A DNA stretch of 35,433 nt from Hyphococcus sp. (GTDB lineage: Bacteria > Pseudomonadota > Alphaproteobacteria > Caulobacterales > Parvularculaceae). The DNA lies in assembly GCA_021776375.1 (NCBI GenBank), contig JAJFGA010000050.1, forward strand, positions 1 through 35,433. Reading direction: 5' to 3'. The position numbers and the translations under genes are program-made. Position 1 is the first letter of the stretch. Each line of letters starts with the position of its first letter. The notes beneath the pieces are model-generated. The model saw only the letters and a program-made list of their open reading frames with translations. It was not told the DNA's origin and did not search any database. Of this stretch, positions 32,483 through 35,433 are shown one piece after another.

Positions 32483-33223
32483 CTACTTTGCCGGTGTTGC
32501 CGCCTTCAGCGCGGCGGCTGGGTCCACTCGGCCGTCATAAAGCGCACGGCCGATAATCACCCCCTCGATATTGTCATGGGCGCCGGCCAGCTGCTCGATA
32601 TCGCGCAGCGAGGCGACCCCGCCGGAGGCAATCACCGGTATGGCGACGGCGTCTGCAAGCGCCGCCGTCGCCTCAACATTGACCCCCGTCAGCGCGCCAT
32701 CGCGGCTGATATCCGTATAGACGATGGCCGCAACCCCTTGGCCTTCAAAGCGTTTTGCAATTTCTTGTGGAGTATGGCCGGTGTCGCCATCCCAGCCGTC
32801 GGTCTTCACCCGATCGTCACGCGCATCGATGCCGACCACTACCTGGCCGGGGAAGGCGCGGCAGGCGGTTTTGACAAAATCAACGTCGCGCACAGCAGCC
32901 GTACCGAGAATGATGCGGGTCATGCCAAGCCCGAGCCACAGCTCTACTGCAGCCATATCACGGATGCCGCCGCCGAGCTGGGTCTTCAGAGTAGTTTTTG
33001 CAAGTATGGCCTCTACTACAGTTTGATTTTTGGACTCACCACTAAAGGCGCCATCCAAATCCACAATATGGACCCAAGAAAAGCCGTTTTCGGTAAAAAT
33101 ATCTGCCTGAGCCCTTGGGTCTTCATTGTAGACTGTAGCCTGGTCCATGCGACCATGGAGCAGCCGGACGCAGGCGCCGGATTTGAGGTCAATCGCCGGA
33201 TATATGGTCAGCGCGCGGCTCAC
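32483..33223 (-). CDS. hisA: phosphoribosylformimino-AICAR phosphate isomerase
   Basis: Isomerises ProFAR to PRFAR, just before the HisHF step. The 246-residue TIM barrel opens [15 protein letters not shown], with the first catalytic Asp at residue 12, and has the second in [17 protein letters not shown] and [10 protein letters not shown] are the phosphate loops. I chose the GTG at 33223 because it forms a GTGA overlap with the hisH stop; an ATG at 33235 would give 250 residues and a 16-base overlap. Neither has a clear ribosome site. The open frame up to 33352 lies inside hisH and is not part of the protein. Confidence 0.93.
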   Translation of the reverse strand: MSRALTIYPAIDLKSGACVRLLHGRMDQATVYNEDPRAQADIFTENGFSWVHIVDLDGAFSGESKNQTVVEAILAKTTLKTQLGGGIRDMAAVELWLGLGMTRIILGTAAVRDVDFVKTACRAFPGQVVVGIDARDDRVKTDGWDGDTGHTPQEIAKRFEGQGVAAIVYTDISRDGALTGVNVEATAALADAVAIPVIASGGVASLRDIEQLAGAHDNIEGVIIGRALYDGRVDPAAALKAATPAK

Positions 33224-33867
33224 TTCGGGGCCCATTGGAGAAAGTTCGCCAACAGCGCCAAACCGGCGGTCTGGCTCTTTTCCGGGTGGAACTGGACACC
33301 GAAAATATTGTCCCGGGCGACCGCAGCGGCAAGGCGAACGCCATGATGGCATATGCCAACCAGATGAACGTCATTTTCGGGAGCGAAATGATAAGAATGG
33401 GCGAAATAAAAGGCCTCTTCAGTGAGGTTTTTGAGCACCGGGTGAGGGGTTTGGGTGCGCACCGTGTTCCAGCCCATATGCGGCGTGCGACAGGACGGAT
33501 CGCCCGTCGGCAGGGCGGTCACCTCGCCGGCAATCCAGCCCAAACCGTCATGGGCGCCAAACTCGCGCCCGCAATCGGCCAGCAATTGCATGCCGACGCA
33601 AACACCCAAAAACGGCCGCCCCGCCGCCAGCACCGCATGCTCCATGGCCTCCAGAACGCCTGCGCGGGCGCGAAGCCCTTCCATTCCGGCGCCGAAAGCG
33701 CCAACACCGGGCAAGACGATACGGTCGGCCTGGGCGATGGCGTCAGCGTCTGTCGTGACGCAGACCTCCGCCGCCACACCCGCCTCGCGCGCCGCCCGCT
33801 GCAGTGCTTTCTGCACCGAGCGCAGATTGCCCGAGCCGTAATCAATAATCGCAATCGTTTCCGCCAT
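33220..33867 (-). CDS. hisH: imidazole glycerol phosphate synthase, glutaminase subunit
   Basis: Releases ammonia from glutamine for HisF. The 215-residue class I amidotransferase has the nucleophile Cys90 in [11 protein letters not shown] and the His194/Glu196 pair in GVQFHPEKS, with PGVGAFG near residue 53-59. The start ATG 33867 has no strong ribosome site. It is directly upstream of hisA with a GTGA overlap, the usual hisHA order, and is separated from hisB by two unrelated small genes. Identification is firm. Confidence 0.96.
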   Translation of the reverse strand: MAETIAIIDYGSGNLRSVQKALQRAAREAGVAAEVCVTTDADAIAQADRIVLPGVGAFGAGMEGLRARAGVLEAMEHAVLAAGRPFLGVCVGMQLLADCGREFGAHDGLGWIAGEVTALPTGDPSCRTPHMGWNTVRTQTPHPVLKNLTEEAFYFAHSYHFAPENDVHLVGICHHGVRLAAAVARDNIFGVQFHPEKSQTAGLALLANFLQWAPK

Positions 33868-33941
33868 GGCGGGCTTTTAGAGCAAGACAAGACATCCGGG
33901 CAATCGCCAGGATGCCAGTCATTCGAGCCCCACCCCTACAA

Positions 33942-33980
33942 ACAAAAAAAGCGGCGCATTTGCGATGAAACGCGCCGCTT
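33942..33980 (-). terminator. terminator after the small Cys-rich protein gene
   Basis: AAGCGGCGC (33949-33957) pairs with GCGCCGCTT (33972-33980) and the stem is followed on the minus strand by a T-rich run (complement of the A-run 33944-33950). It lies 27 bases after the stop at 34007, ahead of hisH, so hisH must have its own promoter. Confidence 0.85.
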
Positions 33981-34006
33981 GATGAAGTCTTCTCAGGAAT
34001 TTAGCG

Positions 34007-34261
34007 CTAAGCGCCCGACCAGCACGAAGCGATCGCATCTTTTGAAGCCTGGCTCAAACCTTCAATATCAGCCTCCGACTGAACCGCCATCAACTCCTCG
34101 GCCATCCCGTCGTCTGCAGCTTTTGCAAGGCACGAACAGCCCGACGCATCGCCGTTGGTCTCATTCGCATAGGCGACGCACTGGGCTTCAAGGTCATTGG
34201 CTAAAGCCGGTGTGGCCACAAAGCTTACGCCAAGCACAATGGCGGCTAGTTGTTTCATCAT
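34007..34261 (-). CDS. exported four-cysteine mini-protein (paralogue 1)
   Basis: An 84-residue exported protein of unknown function. The signal peptide ends near residue 22 (ALA). The mature part has four cysteines: Cys28, the GCSC pair Cys42/Cys44, and Cys80 near the end. The neighbour at 34292 has the same layout. ATG 34261 follows AGGAG. They look like disulfide-bonded or metal-binding small proteins. Three further features match between the two: a run of acidic helical residues after the CxC, an SxAxxAxxxC end, and similar length. Confidence 0.78.
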   Translation of the reverse strand: MMKQLAAIVLGVSFVATPALANDLEAQCVAYANETNGDASGCSCLAKAADDGMAEELMAVQSEADIEGLSQASKDAIASCWSGA

Positions 34262-34291
34262 CTGATCGTCTCCTGTTGATTATAATCCCCG

Positions 34292-34561
34292 TTAGCGGGT
34301 GCATTTATCCATCGCTGCTTTGGCCGCATCGGACCCGGCCGCATAGCGCTCTGCGGGGTCGGCGATTTCACCGAGCGTTAAAAACTCCTCCTGCAACGCT
34401 GCATCCGCCGTTACTTCTTCTTCAAGACAAGTGCAGCCCGAGGTCTCGCGGCCGTCCGCTTCCAGCGCCGCAATGCAAGCATCCGCCATCTCGCCGGCAT
34501 AGGCGCCAGACGCCATGAATGCCGCCGCAGCGATCGCTGATATTTGGATTTTGAATTTCAT
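34292..34561 (-). CDS. exported four-cysteine mini-protein (paralogue 2)
   Basis: An 89-residue exported protein that parallels its downstream neighbour. The signal peptide ends near residue 22 (AYA). Cysteines are at 29, 43, 45 and 87; the first-to-second spacing of 14 is exactly that of the neighbour (28 to 42), and both share SGC-x-CL. ATG 34561 is preceded by TAGGA; an in-frame ATG at 34582 would add seven residues and lacks a ribosome site. The pair is probably cotranscribed and lies between hisB and hisH. No family is recognised. Confidence 0.8.
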   Translation of the reverse strand: MKFKIQISAIAAAAFMASGAYAGEMADACIAALEADGRETSGCTCLEEEVTADAALQEEFLTLGEIADPAERYAAGSDAAKAAMDKCTR

Positions 34562-34748
34562 GTTTCCTACCTTGTTTGTCATGCGCCAGACTGATCAAAA
34601 ACGAATACGCAACAAGGCGGCGGCGCAAGAAGGCTCCCCAGCCGGATGCGATCTGACCCAAAGGCGGCGCTGGCGTCAATGCGCCGAGACAGCCGGGCTA
34701 CATAATTTTTGGTTAGACACGCGGGCAGGGCGGTCCTCTGCGAGGCTG

Positions 34749-35342
34749 TCAGCCGCCAAGCACGCCCTTGGTCGAAGGCGCGTCTCCGCTGGCCCGCGGA
34801 TCAGGCTCCGCCGCCGCACGGAACGCCCGCGCCGTCGCTTTAAAACAGCTTTCCACAATGTGGTGGGTGTTGACGCCATAATGGTTTTCTACATGAAGGC
34901 ATGCCCCGGCATGGGTCGCAAAGGCGTGAAACCATTCCCGGAACAGTTCGGTATCCATATCGCCGATCTTCGGGCGCTGGAAATTCACGTTCCAGACCAG
35001 ATAAGGGCGTTTGGAAATGTCGATCACGGCGCGGGAAAGCGCCTCGTCCATAGCAACATACGCATGGCCGAAGCGACCAATGCCGGCGCAATCGCCAAGC
35101 GCCTTGGCCGCCGCCTGACCCATGACGATGCCCACATCTTCGACCGTGTGGTGCATGTCGATATGCAAATCGCCCTCGGCGCGGATCTTAAGATCGATCA
35201 TCGCGTGCTTGGCGAACGCCTCCAGCATATGGTCGAAAAAACCAATGCCGGTCTCGATATCGTATTCGCCAGAGCCATCGAGTTCCATAGCCACGAAAAT
35301 TTCCGTCTCGCGGGTTTTTCGCTCTATTGTGGCCGCGCGCAT
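34749..35342 (-). CDS. hisB: imidazoleglycerol-phosphate dehydratase
   Basis: Dehydrates imidazole glycerol phosphate to imidazole acetol phosphate. The 197-residue single-function form (no phosphatase domain) has the duplicated metal-binding motifs: DHMLE (37-41), HHTVED (64-69) and the mirror HHIVES near residue 160, plus HAMIDL. This fold binds manganese through these histidines. AGGAG precedes ATG 35342. The genes downstream on the strand are the two exported mini-proteins, then hisH. Nothing further is visible up to the window edge at 35433. Confidence 0.96.
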   Translation of the reverse strand: MRAATIERKTRETEIFVAMELDGSGEYDIETGIGFFDHMLEAFAKHAMIDLKIRAEGDLHIDMHHTVEDVGIVMGQAAAKALGDCAGIGRFGHAYVAMDEALSRAVIDISKRPYLVWNVNFQRPKIGDMDTELFREWFHAFATHAGACLHVENHYGVNTHHIVESCFKATARAFRAAAEPDPRASGDAPSTKGVLGG

Positions 35343-35433
35343 GGCGCACTCCTTTTAAGATCCTGCCTCATCGGCTATGCAACGCCGAATGCATTGATCC
35401 TTATTGAATATTTGCCCGCGCGTCCAATATCCA

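Noticed and set aside
29297..33346. 1349-codon plus-strand open frame
   Set aside because: It is the antisense of hisE, hisF, the CYTH-CHAD gene and most of hisA; it is a shadow of GC-rich coding on the other strand. It also reads through copy A of the repeat element.
33236..33352. long N-terminal extension of hisA
   Set aside because: It lies wholly within hisH in another frame and has no HisA-family match.

Overview
This window looks like chromosomal DNA from an alphaproteobacterium, plausibly a marine or aerobic Hyphomonadaceae/Parvularculaceae-type lineage. The evidence is moderately high GC with GCC/GGC-rich codon use, a membrane-anchored CycM-like cytochrome c, a Coq7-type ubiquinone hydroxylase, ExoD, a periplasmic M2 (ACE-like) peptidase, a large TonB-dependent receptor, and palindromic intergenic repeats of the kind common in alphaproteobacteria. 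The exact taxon is inferred and was not tested. No phage, transposase, integrase or CRISPR array is visible.

Layout. 1-2.9 kb: the 5' part of an M28 peptidase, pheA, a membrane-anchored cytochrome c and a YbjQ-family protein. 2.9-5.9 kb: a small hypothetical protein, a proteasome-like (Ntn-hydrolase-type) protein whose start is reassigned here, a 45-residue membrane protein and a SIMPL lipoprotein. 5.9-9.9 kb: selO, an ACT-domain threonine ammonia-lyase and a secreted protein with a PEP-CTERM-like tail. 10.1-12.9 kb: an NfeD protease, a short NfeD and a slipin, forming a classic membrane-quality operon. 13.1-16.2 kb: a TonB receptor and a TusA-like protein. 16.4-21.6 kb: a Sel1/peptidoglycan-binding protein and a beta-helix protein in tandem, a second M28 peptidase and a basic exported protein. 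21.8-24.2 kb: a patch of lower GC with an exported small protein and a coiled-coil lipoprotein, ending at tRNA-Leu(CAA). 24.3-29.1 kb: exoD, dsbB-coq7 (ATGA overlap), a DUF2165-type membrane protein and an M2 peptidase. 29.5-35.3 kb: a histidine biosynthesis cluster on the minus strand (hisB, two tiny Cys-rich exported proteins, hisH-hisA, a CYTH-CHAD protein, hisF, hisE).

How the genes fit together. HisB, HisH, HisA, HisF and HisE supply five steps of histidine synthesis. HisH and HisF together form the imidazole glycerol phosphate synthase. PheA and the threonine ammonia-lyase add phenylalanine and isoleucine (or threonine catabolism) steps. Much of the rest serves the cell envelope: two M28 peptidases, an M2 peptidase, DsbB, NfeD/slipin, SIMPL and other lipoproteins, a TonB receptor and ExoD.

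The most interesting signals are four. (1) Two diverged copies of a structured intergenic element lie at 25072-25188 and 32221-32382; their hairpins are kept by paired substitutions. (2) The protein at 3358-4641 becomes, once its start is corrected, a protein with Thr directly after Met, Asp at mature position 17 and a Lys near position 33, as in proteasome/HslV subunits. (3) A tandem pair of four-cysteine exported mini-proteins sits inside the his cluster. (4) The lower-GC lipoprotein cassette lies beside tRNA-Leu.
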